Shown piece after piece: positions 1 through 9,450 of a stretch of DNA of 64,000 nucleotides (its first letter is position 1; each line of letters opens with the position of its first letter). Origin of the DNA: Variovorax sp. dw_308 (lineage in GTDB: Bacteria; Pseudomonadota; Gammaproteobacteria; Burkholderiales; Burkholderiaceae_C); NCBI RefSeq assembly GCF_019207085.1, contig NZ_JAATOM010000008.1, positions 206,633 through 270,632 of the forward strand, read 5' to 3'. Below the pieces are notes generated by a model that did no database searches, had not been told where the DNA came from, and saw only the letters and a list, made by a program, of their open reading frames with translations. Position numbers and translations under genes: made by a program.

Positions 1-665
1 AAGGCGCCCTTCATGTGGCCGAACAGTTCCGACTCGAGCAGCGCCTCGGGGATGGCGCCGCAATTGACGGCCACGAAGGGCTTTTCGGCGCGCGCGCTGG
101 CGCGGTGGATGGCCCGGGCCAGCAACTCCTTGCCGGCGCCGCTGTCGCCGCGCAGCAGCACGCTGGCGTCCGACTTGGCAATCATGCGGGCCTCGGCCAG
201 CACTTCGGCCATGCGGTTGCTGCGGCTCACGATCTCGGCGCGCCAGCTTTCGTCGCTGCCCTTGCTGGGCAGGTGGACCGGGGCGCCGAGCGCCAGCGCC
301 TGGCCGATCTTCTCGAGCAGCTCGCGCGCCTCGTAGGGCTTGGTCAGGTAGGTGAAGACGCCGCGCGCGGTGGCCTCGACCGCATCGGGAATGGTGCCGT
401 GCGCGGTCAGCAGGATCACCGGCAGGGAAGGATGGCGCTTTCGGATCTCGTCGAACAGCGCGAGGCCGTCCTTGCCGGGTAGCCGCACGTCGCTCAGCAC
501 CAGTTGCGGGTGTTCGATCTCCAGTTGCGTGAGCGCCGATTCGGCCGAGGTCACGGCCGTGACCTGGTAACCGGCCGAGTTCAGCCGCATCGAGAGCAGC
601 CGCAGCATGTCGGGGTCGTCGTCGACCACCAGCAGGCGCGCCCCGGGCGATGTCGTATCGGTCAC
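1..665 (-). CDS. Sigma-54-dependent response regulator, GlrR-like (3' part missing)
   Basis: The reading frame starts at a GTG at 665-663 and runs off the left edge. It opens with a receiver domain: an acidic pocket VVDDDPDM near residue 13, the phospho-acceptor Asp in LVLSDVRLPG, and the switch Lys in LTKPYEA. A sigma-54 AAA+ domain follows, with a Walker A loop RGDSGAGKE and the ELFGHMKGA stretch just before the sigma-54 contact loop, which lies outside the window. Such proteins activate sigma-54 promoters when phosphorylated. It lies downstream of a lipoprotein gene (stop at 709) and a histidine kinase (stop at 1355), the same order as glrK-qseG-glrR in enterobacteria, so the kinase is the probable partner. 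The GTG start is chosen because the receiver fold begins directly after it; upstream in-frame starts would enter the preceding gene. The C-terminal HTH cannot be seen. Confidence 0.9.
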   Translation of the reverse strand, partial: MTDTTSPGARLLVVDDDPDMLRLLSMRLNSAGYQVTAVTSAESALTQLEIEHPQLVLSDVRLPGKDGLALFDEIRKRHPSLPVILLTAHGTIPDAVEATARGVFTYLTKPYEARELLEKIGQALALGAPVHLPSKGSDESWRAEIVSRSNRMAEVLAEARMIAKSDASVLLRGDSGAGKELLARAIHRASARAEKPFVAVNCGAIPEALLESELFGHMKGA

Positions 666-708
666 GGGAGGACTTTCGTGGTGCTTCGCACTGCGGTGCG
701 ACCGGCGT

Positions 709-1329
709 TCATGGCGTGGCCCTGATGGTGTTGCTGGGGCGGCCGAAGCTTCGCTCGATGGCGCGCAGCGCTTCCATCCGGTCGTTCAACTGGTCGATGC
801 GCCGCTGAGCTTCGCGCACCTGCTGCGCCTGGCGGTCGCGATCTTCCTCGACGCGGCGTTGTTCCACATAGCGCTGTGCGAGCGCACGGGCCAGCGGCTG
901 CAGCGACTGTGCCTCGGCGGCTGGGTTGCCGATCACGCGCTGCATCAGGCTGAGCGCGCGCGCCAGGTCGGGCGGGTTGCGTGTCTGCGCCAGCGCGATC
1001 GCCAGTTGCATCTGTCCTACCGGGGAATCGGCGGGATCGCCGAGGCGCGCGATCTCGTTGCCCAGTTCGTTCCCGCCAAGGGGCCGGATCCGGTCGGCGT
1101 AGGCGAGAACTGTCGCGCTGGGCGAAGGGCTGTCGGCGGACGGCGGCAACAGGCGCGTCGCCGGCGCGGTCGGCTCGACTTCGACCGGCGTCACGCGCGG
1201 CATCGGCGGTGGCGGCGGCGGAGCCTGGACCGCGGGCTTGATCACCGACGGCAAGGCGCAGCCGGCCAGGAGCAACGGCAAAGCAATCGCGGTCACCCGC
1301 GAGGTTCTGCGAACGATGTGGAACAACAT
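709..1329 (-). CDS. QseG/YfhG-like lipoprotein of the two-component locus
   Basis: A 206-residue protein with a lipoprotein signal: basic start, hydrophobic IALPLLLAG, then a lipobox LAGC with the Cys near residue 23. A proline-rich linker (PPPPPP) follows, and the C-terminal half is helical, with a charged coiled-coil-like stretch rich in Arg, Gln and Glu. Position and design match QseG, the outer-membrane lipoprotein encoded between the sensor kinase and the sigma-54 regulator in enterobacteria, where it affects kinase signalling. Sequence similarity to QseG itself is not obvious by eye, so the name rests mainly on context. It sits 25 bases after the kinase stop and 43 bases before the regulator start, consistent with one transcript. 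Confidence 0.65.
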   Translation of the reverse strand: MLFHIVRRTSRVTAIALPLLLAGCALPSVIKPAVQAPPPPPPMPRVTPVEVEPTAPATRLLPPSADSPSPSATVLAYADRIRPLGGNELGNEIARLGDPADSPVGQMQLAIALAQTRNPPDLARALSLMQRVIGNPAAEAQSLQPLARALAQRYVEQRRVEEDRDRQAQQVREAQRRIDQLNDRMEALRAIERSFGRPSNTIRATP

Positions 1330-1354
1330 GAACAGGGAAACTGGGAAATCCGGC

Positions 1355-2782
1355 TCAGGCGGCGCGGGGGAGCTCGATGCGAAAACGTGCGCCGGGGCCG
1401 TCGGGCAGCAGCGTGATATTGCCACCATGTGCAGCAATGTACTCCTGCACGATCGAAAGGCCGATGCCTGTGCCTTTGACCGCATGCTCCGGCTGGCGTT
1501 CGCCGCGGAAAAAGGGTTCGAAGACGCGGTCGCGGTCGGCCGGTGCAATGCCGGGACCGGCGTCGCTGATGTCGATGCGGGCCACGCCGGGCTCATGCGA
1601 CACGGCAATGGTGATGGTGCCGCCGCGCGTAGAGAAGCGGATCGCGTTCGATAGCAGGTTGGCGATGGCCGTGCCCAGCTTGACCGGGTCGACCGTGGCC
1701 GTGACGGGCTCGCCTTCGGCCCGTACCTTGAGGCCCTGGGCCTGCCATTGCAGGCGTTGCGCGTCGATCTGTTCCTCGATCAGCGGCAGCAGCGCGGTGC
1801 GCTCGCGGCGTAGTTCGCGCGCCTCGAAGGCTGCTGCATTGAAGCGCAATAGCGCCTCGATCTGGCCCTGCAGCGACAGCGTGTTCTGCTGCAGGATCTG
1901 CGCGACCTCGCGCTGGGCCGGGTTGAGCGCGCCGGTCACGCCGTCCTCCAGCAACGAAACGCCTTCGCGGAGCGCGGCGAGTGGGGTCTTGAGTTCATGC
2001 GACACATGACGCAAAAAGCGCGCCTTGTCGGCATCCAGTTCGGTCAGGCGCAGGCGCAGCCATTCGAGCTGCTGCGACACGCGCCGCACGTCGACCGGGC
2101 CACGGATGTTGATCGGCTCGTCCAGGCGGTTCTGCCCGAGCCCGACGATGGCGCGCTCGATGCGCTTGAAGGGCCGTGCCAGCCACACGCCAAAGGCCAG
2201 CGCCAGCGAGACCGCCAGCGCGCTGGCCGCCAGCACCTGGCGCATGAGCCGTTCGCCGGCGTTCTGGATGCGTTCGGCCAGCGCATTGTTCTGCGTCTCG
2301 ATCAGGTTCTGCGCCTGCTGCGCGATGGCCGTGTTGAACCCGTCGAGTTCGCGGAACTGCAGGGCCACGCTGTTCTCGCGGGCCAGCGCGGTGTCGCCGG
2401 GGCCGTCCATGAGCCCTTCGATCGCGCCGAGCTGCTCGCGCCAGCCGACCACCGACTCCGGCGGCAGGCCGTTGTCCACCAGCTTGCCGACGACGGCGGT
2501 GGCGTCGCGCACCGCATCGTTGAAGCGGCGGCGCAGCATCGCATCGTTCAGCACCAGCGACTGCCGGCCCGCGCGCTCCATCGCCGCGCTGCGCTCGGCC
2601 AGCGACTGCGCGCCGCCGGACAGCGCCAAGGCGCGCGCCGCCGCGTTGCGGCTCTCGGTCATCAGGGTTTCATACTGGAACAGCGAGCGCAGGGCCACGC
2701 CCACCAGCAGCGCGGTGATGACGAGGAACGCGAACAGCAGCAACTGCTGGAACGAGCCGCGCGAATACTTGGATGTGGGCAT
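1355..2782 (-). CDS. Sensor histidine kinase, GlrK/QseE-like
   Basis: A 475-residue membrane kinase. An N-terminal membrane helix (LLLFAFLVITALLVGVAL, about residues 13-30) is followed by a periplasmic helical sensor region, a second membrane helix (LAASALAVSLALAFGVWLA) and a HAMP segment. The dimerisation domain has the phospho-acceptor His in FLRHVSHELKTPLAAL. The ATPase domain shows the N box (ANLLSNAIRFS), G1 box (DAGPGIAP) and G2 box (GTGIGLSIV). The start ATG shares its A with the TGA stop of miaB (TGATG), so translation is probably coupled. Downstream are the lipoprotein and the sigma-54 regulator, its probable partner. Signal and target genes are not visible here; the enterobacterial homologue controls a small RNA for glucosamine metabolism, which should not be assumed in this organism. 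Confidence 0.9.
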   Translation of the reverse strand: MPTSKYSRGSFQQLLLFAFLVITALLVGVALRSLFQYETLMTESRNAAARALALSGGAQSLAERSAAMERAGRQSLVLNDAMLRRRFNDAVRDATAVVGKLVDNGLPPESVVGWREQLGAIEGLMDGPGDTALARENSVALQFRELDGFNTAIAQQAQNLIETQNNALAERIQNAGERLMRQVLAASALAVSLALAFGVWLARPFKRIERAIVGLGQNRLDEPINIRGPVDVRRVSQQLEWLRLRLTELDADKARFLRHVSHELKTPLAALREGVSLLEDGVTGALNPAQREVAQILQQNTLSLQGQIEALLRFNAAAFEARELRRERTALLPLIEEQIDAQRLQWQAQGLKVRAEGEPVTATVDPVKLGTAIANLLSNAIRFSTRGGTITIAVSHEPGVARIDISDAGPGIAPADRDRVFEPFFRGERQPEHAVKGTGIGLSIVQEYIAAHGGNITLLPDGPGARFRIELPRAA

Positions 2783-4155
2783 CAGCTGGCGAGCGCCGCG
2801 GGGGCGGTGGCCGGCGCGGTGATGTCGTTTTCGCGGATCGGCACCTCGCCGCGCAGCGTGTAGGCCAGTGACTTCGTGATGCGCAGGTCGATCATCTGGC
2901 CGACCAGGCGCGGATCGCCGGCGAAGTTGACGACGCGGTTGCACTCGGTGCGGCCCATGAGTTCGGTCGCGTCCTTGCGCGAGGCGCCTTCGACGAGCAC
3001 GCGCCTCGTCTGCCCCACCAGTGCATTGCCAAAGCGCTTGACGTTCAGGTCGATCACGGCCTGCAGTTCGTGCAGGCGCTTGAGCTTCACGTCGTGCGGC
3101 GTGTCGTCATGCAGCGCCGCGGCCGGCGTGCCGGGGCGGGGGCTGAAGATGAAGCTGAAGCTGGCGTCGAAGTCGCAGTCGTGGATGAGCTTCATCATCT
3201 TCGCGAAGTCCTCGTCGGTCTCGCCGGGGAAGCCGACGATGAAGTCGCTGCTCAGGGCCAGTTCCGGACGGATGGCGCGCAGCTTGCGGACCGTGCTCTT
3301 GTATTCCATCGCCGTGTAGCCGCGCTTCATCGCCATCAGGATGCGGTCGCTGCCGTGCTGTACGGGCAGGTGCAGGTGCGAGACGAGTTGCGGCACCTTC
3401 GCATAGGCCTCGATCAGGCGCGGGGTGAACTCGTTCGGATGGCTGGTGGTGTAGCGGATGCGCTCGATGCCGGGGATCTCGGCGATGTATTCGATCAGCA
3501 GCGCGAAGTCGGCGATCTCCGAGGTGTCGCCCATCCTGCCGCGATAGGCATTCACGTTCTGGCCCAGCAGCGTGATCTCGCGCACGCCCTGGTCGGCCAG
3601 GCCGGCGACTTCGACCAGCACGTCATCGAGCGGGCGATTGACTTCCTCGCCGCGGGTGTAGGGCACCACGCAGTAGCTGCAGTACTTGGAGCAGCCTTCC
3701 ATGATCGACACGAAAGCCGTCGCGCCCTCGACGCGCGCTGGCGGCAGGTGGTCGAACTTCTCGATCTCGGGGAAGCTGATGTCCACCTGCGGCCGGCCCT
3801 GCGACTCGCGCTGGTTCAGCATCTCGGGCAGGCGGTGCAGGGTCTGCGGGCCGAACACGATGTCGACGTAGGGCGCGCGGGCGATGATCGCCTCGCCTTC
3901 CTGGCTGGCCACGCAGCCGCCCACGCCGATCTTCACGCCCTTGGCCTTCAGGTGCTTCACGCGGCCGAGGTCGCTGAACACCTTCTCCTGCGCCTTCTCG
4001 CGCACCGAGCAGGTGTTGAACAGGATCAGGTCGGCCTCGTCGACGTTCTGCGTGGGTTCGTAGCCCTGGGCTGCGTTCAGCACGTCGGCCATCTTGTCCG
4101 AGTCGTACTCGTTCATCTGGCAGCCGAAGGTCTTGATAAATACTTTTTTGGACAT
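2782..4155 (-). CDS. miaB: tRNA-2-methylthio-N6-dimethylallyladenosine synthase MiaB
   Basis: MiaB adds a methylthio group to isopentenyl-adenosine at position 37 of tRNAs that read UNN codons. The 457-residue protein has the N-terminal cluster-binding domain (starting KVFIKTFGCQMNEYDS), the radical-SAM motif CSKYCSYC, and a C-terminal TRAM domain ending near the stop. Length is normal for the family. The start at 4155 is supported by AGGGGA eight bases upstream and by the family-typical N terminus; a longer in-frame extension upstream has no support. It overlaps the kinase gene by one base. Confidence 0.97.
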   Translation of the reverse strand: MSKKVFIKTFGCQMNEYDSDKMADVLNAAQGYEPTQNVDEADLILFNTCSVREKAQEKVFSDLGRVKHLKAKGVKIGVGGCVASQEGEAIIARAPYVDIVFGPQTLHRLPEMLNQRESQGRPQVDISFPEIEKFDHLPPARVEGATAFVSIMEGCSKYCSYCVVPYTRGEEVNRPLDDVLVEVAGLADQGVREITLLGQNVNAYRGRMGDTSEIADFALLIEYIAEIPGIERIRYTTSHPNEFTPRLIEAYAKVPQLVSHLHLPVQHGSDRILMAMKRGYTAMEYKSTVRKLRAIRPELALSSDFIVGFPGETDEDFAKMMKLIHDCDFDASFSFIFSPRPGTPAAALHDDTPHDVKLKRLHELQAVIDLNVKRFGNALVGQTRRVLVEGASRKDATELMGRTECNRVVNFAGDPRLVGQMIDLRITKSLAYTLRGEVPIRENDITAPATAPAALAS

Positions 4156-4345
4156 GTTGTTTCCCCTGGGAGCGATGTCCATCGCGGGCACTGTCGCACG
4201 CGACGGACGCAAAAGAAATTCGTGGAGGGCGGGATGCAGCCACAAGGAGCATCGCCCGGATCGCCGGCATCTGCTCTGCGGCCGATGCGAGACCCTTGCG
4301 CCCCCTGTGTTCAAGGGTTCCTGGCGCAGGGCCCTGTTCGCGGCC

Positions 4346-4822
4346 CTATTCGCCGTATTTCGGCAGTTGGTCGAACGGTGTCTTGCCGTCGTCATGGGGC
4401 CGGCTGGCGGCTACGAAGGGCCAGAAATTCAGGAACGGCCGCTCGGCCGTTTCCCGCTCGATGGAGGCTTCCTCTGGCGTCAGGATCCACACTTGCGACA
4501 CCAGTCCGGCCGGGTCGCGCGTGTAGTTGACAAGGAACTTCTGCCCCTGGATGGCGCCCACCATGACCAGCATGTTCTGCGGGCTGCGGATGCGGGCGCC
4601 GGGCGAGAGCCGGTCGGGCTGGCCGTCGAGCATGACCTCGGGAGCATTGAGGATCAGCAGCTTGCCGCGCAGGGTGCCGGTCGGAAAGTTGCGACCGCCG
4701 ATGACGGCCTCGGGCGAGATCTGGGCTTGCGCGTCGGTGGCGAGAGGGCCGACCGCACTGGCCAAGCCAAGGGAAAGCGCTAGCAGGATTTGAGTTGTGG
4801 CGGATTTTTTGCAGCGATTCAT
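4346..4822 (-). CDS. Secreted protein of unknown function
   Basis: A 158-residue protein with a clear signal peptide: basic MNRCKK, a hydrophobic stretch ILLALSLGLASAVG, and a likely cleavage site near ATDAQA (about residue 34). The mature part contains a conserved-looking stretch (GGRNFPTGTLRGKLLILNAPEV) and a C-terminal segment with several aromatic residues (FLNFWPFVAAS). I recognise no enzyme motif. The mature domain looks small and beta-rich and may be exported to the periplasm. Its stop lies 190 bases before miaB on the same strand, and its 5' side faces the divergent efflux operon across 207 bases, which must hold both promoters. Confidence 0.75.
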   Translation of the reverse strand: MNRCKKSATTQILLALSLGLASAVGPLATDAQAQISPEAVIGGRNFPTGTLRGKLLILNAPEVMLDGQPDRLSPGARIRSPQNMLVMVGAIQGQKFLVNYTRDPAGLVSQVWILTPEEASIERETAERPFLNFWPFVAASRPHDDGKTPFDQLPKYGE

Positions 4823-5029
4823 GGGGTATATCCAGAGGCTGTGAAGCGGCGATTCTACCGAGGGGCCTCAGGGAATTCCCCAAGGGCTGGAATGCGATCC
4901 TTCGCTGGCGTTGGATCAATCTTTTTGCCGGTTGTGGACTCCACCCCTCGACCACTGGTCCAATGGTGACTATTCGTAAACAAGCTGGCGTTTTTTACTC
5001 GATGCTGGCAGTACCGTGCAAGTCGTTCC

Positions 5030-6247
5030 ATGAAGAAAAAAATTTTTGTCACCCTTGCCGGCGTGTTGGCCGTCGCCGCAGCCGGGGGCTGGTGGTGGAC
5101 GGGCCACAGGCAGCAGGCCGCCGCCAAGGCCGAAGGCAATGGGGCGCAAGCCGCCGCGCCAGCGCTGGTGACGCTCAGCGCCGCGCTGAAGCAGACCGTG
5201 CCGGTCACGGTGGAAGTCAATGGCAGCGTGGTGTCGCTCAACAGCGTCGACCTGCGTCCGCAAGTCACGAACACCGTGCGCGAGGTGCATGTGAAGGAGG
5301 GGCAGTTCGTCAAGGCGGGGCAGTTGCTGTTCACGCTCGACGACCGGCCCGACCAGGCCAACCTGGCCAAGGCCCGTGCCCAGCAGCAGAAGGACGAGGC
5401 CACGCTGGCCGACTACGAGCGCCAGCACCGGCGCGGCCAGGAAATGGTGGGGCAAGGCTTCATCGCCAAGAGCGCGGTCGACACGATCCTTTCGCAACTG
5501 GAAGCCCAGAAGGCCGCCATTGCCGCGGACCGTGCCGCCGTGCAATCGGCGCAGGTGGCCCTGGGCTATGCGACCTTGCGCGCACCGATCGCCGGGCGCA
5601 TCGGCGCGGTCGCCATCTATCCGGGCAGCCTCGCGCAGCCCACGGTGCCGATGGTCACCATCACCCAACTCGACCCGATCGCGGTGAGCTTCCCGGTGCC
5701 GGAAGGGCAGTTGCAGGACCTGTTGGCCGCGGCGCGGACGCAGACGCCGGTGGAGGCCGTGGTTGCCGGCCGCAAGAAGCCGCTGATGGGCGTGCTGAAC
5801 TTCGTCGACAACACGGTCGACCCGCAGATCGGCACGGTGCGCGCCAAGGCGGTGTTCGGCAACGAGGACCAGGCGCTGTGGCCCGGCCAGTTCGTGGCCA
5901 CGCGCGTCACCGTGCGCACGCTGCGTGACGCGACCGTGGTGCCCGCCGCCGCGCTGATGATGCTGGGCGACGGCGTGTCGGTCTATGTGGTCGACGCCGA
6001 CCAGAAGGCGACGCGGCGCCAGGTCAAGACCCCGTACACCTTCGGCACGCAGGCGGTGGTGACCGGGATCGAACCGGGCGAGCAGGTGGTCATCGAGGGC
6101 AAGCAGAACGTGCGCCCGGGCGGAAAGGTGCGGGTCGAGAAGCCGGCCGCGCCCAGGACGGCACCGGGCGAGCCTTCGTCGGCCGTGTCGCCCGCGTCGC
6201 TTTCGCCGGGGCAAGCGGACGCGTTGCCCAGGCAGGTGAAGTCATGA
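5030..6247 (+). CDS. RND efflux periplasmic adaptor (membrane fusion protein), MdtA-like
   Basis: A 405-residue adaptor with an N-terminal anchor (KKKIFVTLAGVLAVAAAGGWWW). It then shows the lipoyl/barrel-sandwich halves (VDLRPQVTNTVREVHVKEGQFVKAGQLLF and YATLRAPIAGRIGAV) around an alpha-helical hairpin rich in Gln and Lys, followed by a beta-barrel with the typical VPAAALM segment. Such proteins link the inner-membrane pump to an outer-membrane channel. The stop overlaps the start of the pump gene as ATGA, so the two are co-translated. No TolC-like channel gene lies next to them, so the outer-membrane partner must be encoded elsewhere. Confidence 0.93.
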   Translation: MKKKIFVTLAGVLAVAAAGGWWWTGHRQQAAAKAEGNGAQAAAPALVTLSAALKQTVPVTVEVNGSVVSLNSVDLRPQVTNTVREVHVKEGQFVKAGQLLFTLDDRPDQANLAKARAQQQKDEATLADYERQHRRGQEMVGQGFIAKSAVDTILSQLEAQKAAIAADRAAVQSAQVALGYATLRAPIAGRIGAVAIYPGSLAQPTVPMVTITQLDPIAVSFPVPEGQLQDLLAAARTQTPVEAVVAGRKKPLMGVLNFVDNTVDPQIGTVRAKAVFGNEDQALWPGQFVATRVTVRTLRDATVVPAAALMMLGDGVSVYVVDADQKATRRQVKTPYTFGTQAVVTGIEPGEQVVIEGKQNVRPGGKVRVEKPAAPRTAPGEPSSAVSPASLSPGQADALPRQVKS

Positions 6248-9200
6248 ACGTCTCGGAGCTTTGCATCCGTCGTCCCGCGATGACGGTGCTGCTGTCCGCG
6301 GCGGTGGTGGTGATCGGCATCTTTGCCTACTTCAGCATTCCGGTGGCGGCCCTGCCGAGCTACAACACGCCGGTCATCAACGTCAATGCGCAACTGCCGG
6401 GCGCGAGCCCGGACACGATGGCCTCGTCGGTCGCGCTGCCGCTGGAGAAGCAGTTCTCCACCATCCCCGGCCTGCAGACCATCAGTTCGACCAACACGCA
6501 GGGCGTGACCTCGCTGACGCTGGAATTCGTGAGCACCCGCGACATCGACGCGGCCGCGGTCGACGTGCAGGCTGCGCTGCTGCGGGCGCAGCGCCAGCTC
6601 CCGGCGGAACTGACGCAGATGCCGTCCTACCGCAAGGTCAATCCGGCCGATGCGCCGGTGCTGTTCATCTCGCTGCAGTCGGATTCGATGAACCCGACCG
6701 AGCTGAACGACTATGCCGAGAACCTGATCTCGCCCACGCTCTCGACCATCGACGGCGTGGCGCAGGTGGCGGTGTACGGGCGCAAGGCCTTCGCGGTGCG
6801 CATCAAGGCCGACGCCAACCTGTTGAACGCCCGCAACATCACGCTCGACGAACTGGCAAACGCGGTGCGCCTGGCGAATGCCAACACGCCGGTGGGCGTG
6901 CTCGACGGCCCGCGCCAGACGCTGACCATCCAAGCCAACGAGCAGATGCTGAAAGCCGCCGACTTTGCCCGCGTCATCGTCGGCCAGCGCAACGGTGCGC
7001 CGGTGCGGCTCGACGAGGTCGCGACCATCGAGGACAGCTTCGAGTCGGTGAAGACGGCGAGCAGCTACAACGGCAAGGACTCGATCACGCTGGCCGTGCA
7101 GCGCCAGCCCAATGCCAACACCGTGCAGGTGGTCGACGCGGTTCGTGCGCTGCTGCCGCGCTTCAAGGCCGAGCTGCCGCAGTCGGTGCAGATCGACATG
7201 GTCAACGACCGCTCCCTCTCGATCCGCGAGGCGGTACACGACGTGCAGCTCACGCTGATCGGCACCATCCTGCTGGTGGTGCTGGTGATCTTCCTGTTCC
7301 TGCACCGGCTGGTGGCCACGCTGATCCCGGCCGCCACGATTCCGATCTCGCTGATCGGCGCGGTGGCGCTGCTCTATGCCTTCGGCTACAGCCTCGATAA
7401 CGTGTCGCTGCTCGGCATCACGCTGGCCGTGGGGCTGGTGGTGGACGACGCGATCGTGGTGCTCGAGAACATCATGCGCTACGTCGAGAAGGGCATGCCG
7501 CCGATGGCCGCCGCGCTGCGCGGCGCGCGCGAGGTGGGCTTCACCATCGTCTCGATCTCGATCTCGCTGGTGGCGGTATTCATCCCGATCTTCTTCATGC
7601 CGGGCGTGATCGGCTTGTTGTTCCACGAGTTCGCGGTGGTGGTGGCGCTGGCGGTGCTGGTGTCGGCGATCGTGTCGCTGACGCTGGTGCCGATGCTGGC
7701 GAGCCGGCTGTTGAAGCAGGTCGACCACGAACCCGGCGAGCTCGACCACGAGGAAGTGCATCCCGAGCCCGGCACCGCGATCGGCCGCGCCTTCGAGCGC
7801 CTCTACCAGTCCACGCACGGCGGCTACATGCGCTCGCTCGACTGGACGCTGGAGCACCGCCCGATCATGCTGGGCCTGGCTGGCCTGACCTTCGTCGTCA
7901 CCGCCTGGTTGTTCGTCACCATTCCGAAGGGCTTCTTCCCGGAGGAAGACATCGGCCAGATCCAGATCACGACCGAGGCCTCCGAGGACATTTCCTTCAC
8001 CGCCATGAAGACCTTGCAGGCGCGCGTGTCCGACGCGCTGCAGGCCGATCCGAACGTGGCCTACGTGACCTCCTTCGTCGGCGCCGGCGGGCCGACCGCC
8101 ACGCAGAACGCGGGCCGCCTGTTCGCCGTGCTCAAGCCGCGCAGCGAGCGCATGAAGATGCCGCAGGTGCTCGAATCGCTGCGCAAGCGCTTCCGCGAGA
8201 TCCCGGGCATCGCCGTCTACATGCAGCCGGTGCAGAACCTGCGCCTGGGCGGTCGCCAGAGCAAGGCCCGCTACCAGTACACGCTGCAGAGCGTGAACGC
8301 CGGCGCGATGGGTGAATGGGCCGGCAAGATGATGGAGCGCATGCGCGCCGACCCCGACTTCCGTGACGTCACCAGCGACTCGCAGAACCGTGGCCTGCAG
8401 GCCACGCTCGACATCGACCGCGACAAGGCCGGCGTGCTCGGCGTGCAGGTCGGCGACTTGCGCACCGCCCTCTACAACGCCTACGGCGATCGCCAGATCG
8501 GCAGCATCTACGGCGCCAGCAACACCTACCAGGTGATCCTGTCGGCGGCCGACAACGACCGCCAGTTCGAACAGGACATGTCGCGGCTGTCGGTGCGCAA
8601 CAAGGCCGGCCAGCTCGTCCCGCTGACTGCGTTCACCACCGTGCGGCGCACCATCGGCCCGACGGCGGTCAACCACCAAGGCCAGTTGCAGGCGATCACG
8701 CTATCCTTCAACCTCGGGCCCGACGTGCCCCTGGGCAATGCGACCGCCAAGATCGACCAGTTCAAGCAGGACATCAAGATGCCCGAGTCGATCATCACCA
8801 GCTACGGCGGCGATGCGGCGGTGTTCCAGAGTTCGCAGGGCAGCCAGGCGGTGCTGCTGATCCTGGCGGTGCTGGTGATCTACGTGCTGCTGGGCGTGCT
8901 GTACGAGAGCTACATCCACCCGCTCACCATCCTCGCGGGCCTGCCCTCGGCGGCGGTCGGCGCGCTGCTGTCGCTCAAGCTGTTCGGCTTCGACCTGACG
9001 CTGATCGCGACCATCGGCATCCTGCTGCTCATCGGCATCGTCAAGAAGAACGCGATCATGCTGATCGACTTCGCGCTCGATGCGCAGCGCACCGAAGGCA
9101 TGCGGCCGGTCGACGCGATCCGCGAAGCCTGCCGGTTGCGCTTCCGCCCGATCCTGATGACGACGCTGGCCGCGCTCATGGGTGCGCTGCCGCTGGCACT

Positions 9201-9390
9201 GGGCCTGGGCGCGGGCGCCGAGTTGCGGCAACCGCTGGGCGTGGCCGTGGTGGGCGGGCTGATCTTCTCGCAGGTGATCACGCTCTACATCACGCCGGCG
9301 ATCTACCTGGCGCTGGACCGGTACAGCGGCACCGGGCCTTTGTTGAGCTTGCCGGGGGAGCGCACTGTGGGCGTGGTGGCTCACCAATAG
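6244..9390 (+). CDS. RND multidrug efflux permease (AcrB/MdtB superfamily)
   Basis: A 1048-residue inner-membrane proton-driven pump of normal length. The first membrane helix begins at about residue 12. The proton-relay Asp pair is seen in GLVVDDAIVVLENI (about residue 400), and the partner Lys in GIVKKNAIML (about residue 935). Two large periplasmic loops separate the helices in the usual duplicated pattern. The start ATG lies inside the adaptor stop (ATGA). The substrate cannot be told from sequence. A hairpin with a short T run follows the stop at 9417-9450. The pump could export the product of the adjacent convergent megasynthase cluster, but nothing in the sequence links them beyond proximity. 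Confidence 0.95.
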   Translation: MNVSELCIRRPAMTVLLSAAVVVIGIFAYFSIPVAALPSYNTPVINVNAQLPGASPDTMASSVALPLEKQFSTIPGLQTISSTNTQGVTSLTLEFVSTRDIDAAAVDVQAALLRAQRQLPAELTQMPSYRKVNPADAPVLFISLQSDSMNPTELNDYAENLISPTLSTIDGVAQVAVYGRKAFAVRIKADANLLNARNITLDELANAVRLANANTPVGVLDGPRQTLTIQANEQMLKAADFARVIVGQRNGAPVRLDEVATIEDSFESVKTASSYNGKDSITLAVQRQPNANTVQVVDAVRALLPRFKAELPQSVQIDMVNDRSLSIREAVHDVQLTLIGTILLVVLVIFLFLHRLVATLIPAATIPISLIGAVALLYAFGYSLDNVSLLGITLAVGLVVDDAIVVLENIMRYVEKGMPPMAAALRGAREVGFTIVSISISLVAVFIPIFFMPGVIGLLFHEFAVVVALAVLVSAIVSLTLVPMLASRLLKQVDHEPGELDHEEVHPEPGTAIGRAFERLYQSTHGGYMRSLDWTLEHRPIMLGLAGLTFVVTAWLFVTIPKGFFPEEDIGQIQITTEASEDISFTAMKTLQARVSDALQADPNVAYVTSFVGAGGPTATQNAGRLFAVLKPRSERMKMPQVLESLRKRFREIPGIAVYMQPVQNLRLGGRQSKARYQYTLQSVNAGAMGEWAGKMMERMRADPDFRDVTSDSQNRGLQATLDIDRDKAGVLGVQVGDLRTALYNAYGDRQIGSIYGASNTYQVILSAADNDRQFEQDMSRLSVRNKAGQLVPLTAFTTVRRTIGPTAVNHQGQLQAITLSFNLGPDVPLGNATAKIDQFKQDIKMPESIITSYGGDAAVFQSSQGSQAVLLILAVLVIYVLLGVLYESYIHPLTILAGLPSAAVGALLSLKLFGFDLTLIATIGILLLIGIVKKNAIMLIDFALDAQRTEGMRPVDAIREACRLRFRPILMTTLAALMGALPLALGLGAGAELRQPLGVAVVGGLIFSQVITLYITPAIYLALDRYSGTGPLLSLPGERTVGVVAHQ

Positions 9391-9416
9391 CCGGGGTCAG
9401 CGGCGAGCAACAGCGA

Positions 9417-9450
9417 AGCCTGTTCGTGGGCACCCGCGGAACAGGCTTTG
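9417..9450 (+). terminator. Probable terminator hairpin of the efflux operon
   Basis: Nine-base perfect arms AGCCTGTTC (9417-9425) and GAACAGGCT (9439-9447) enclose a 13-base loop and are followed by three Ts. It lies 27 bases after the pump stop and between convergent genes. The hairpin is also the first part of a dispersed repeat. Confidence 0.55.

Noticed and set aside
3070..4530. A 486-codon open frame on the plus strand
   Set aside because: It is antisense to miaB and the secreted-protein gene; no motifs.
5983..8679. An 898-codon open frame on the minus strand
   Set aside because: It is antisense to the RND pump gene; the product is His/Arg/Gln-rich with no family features.
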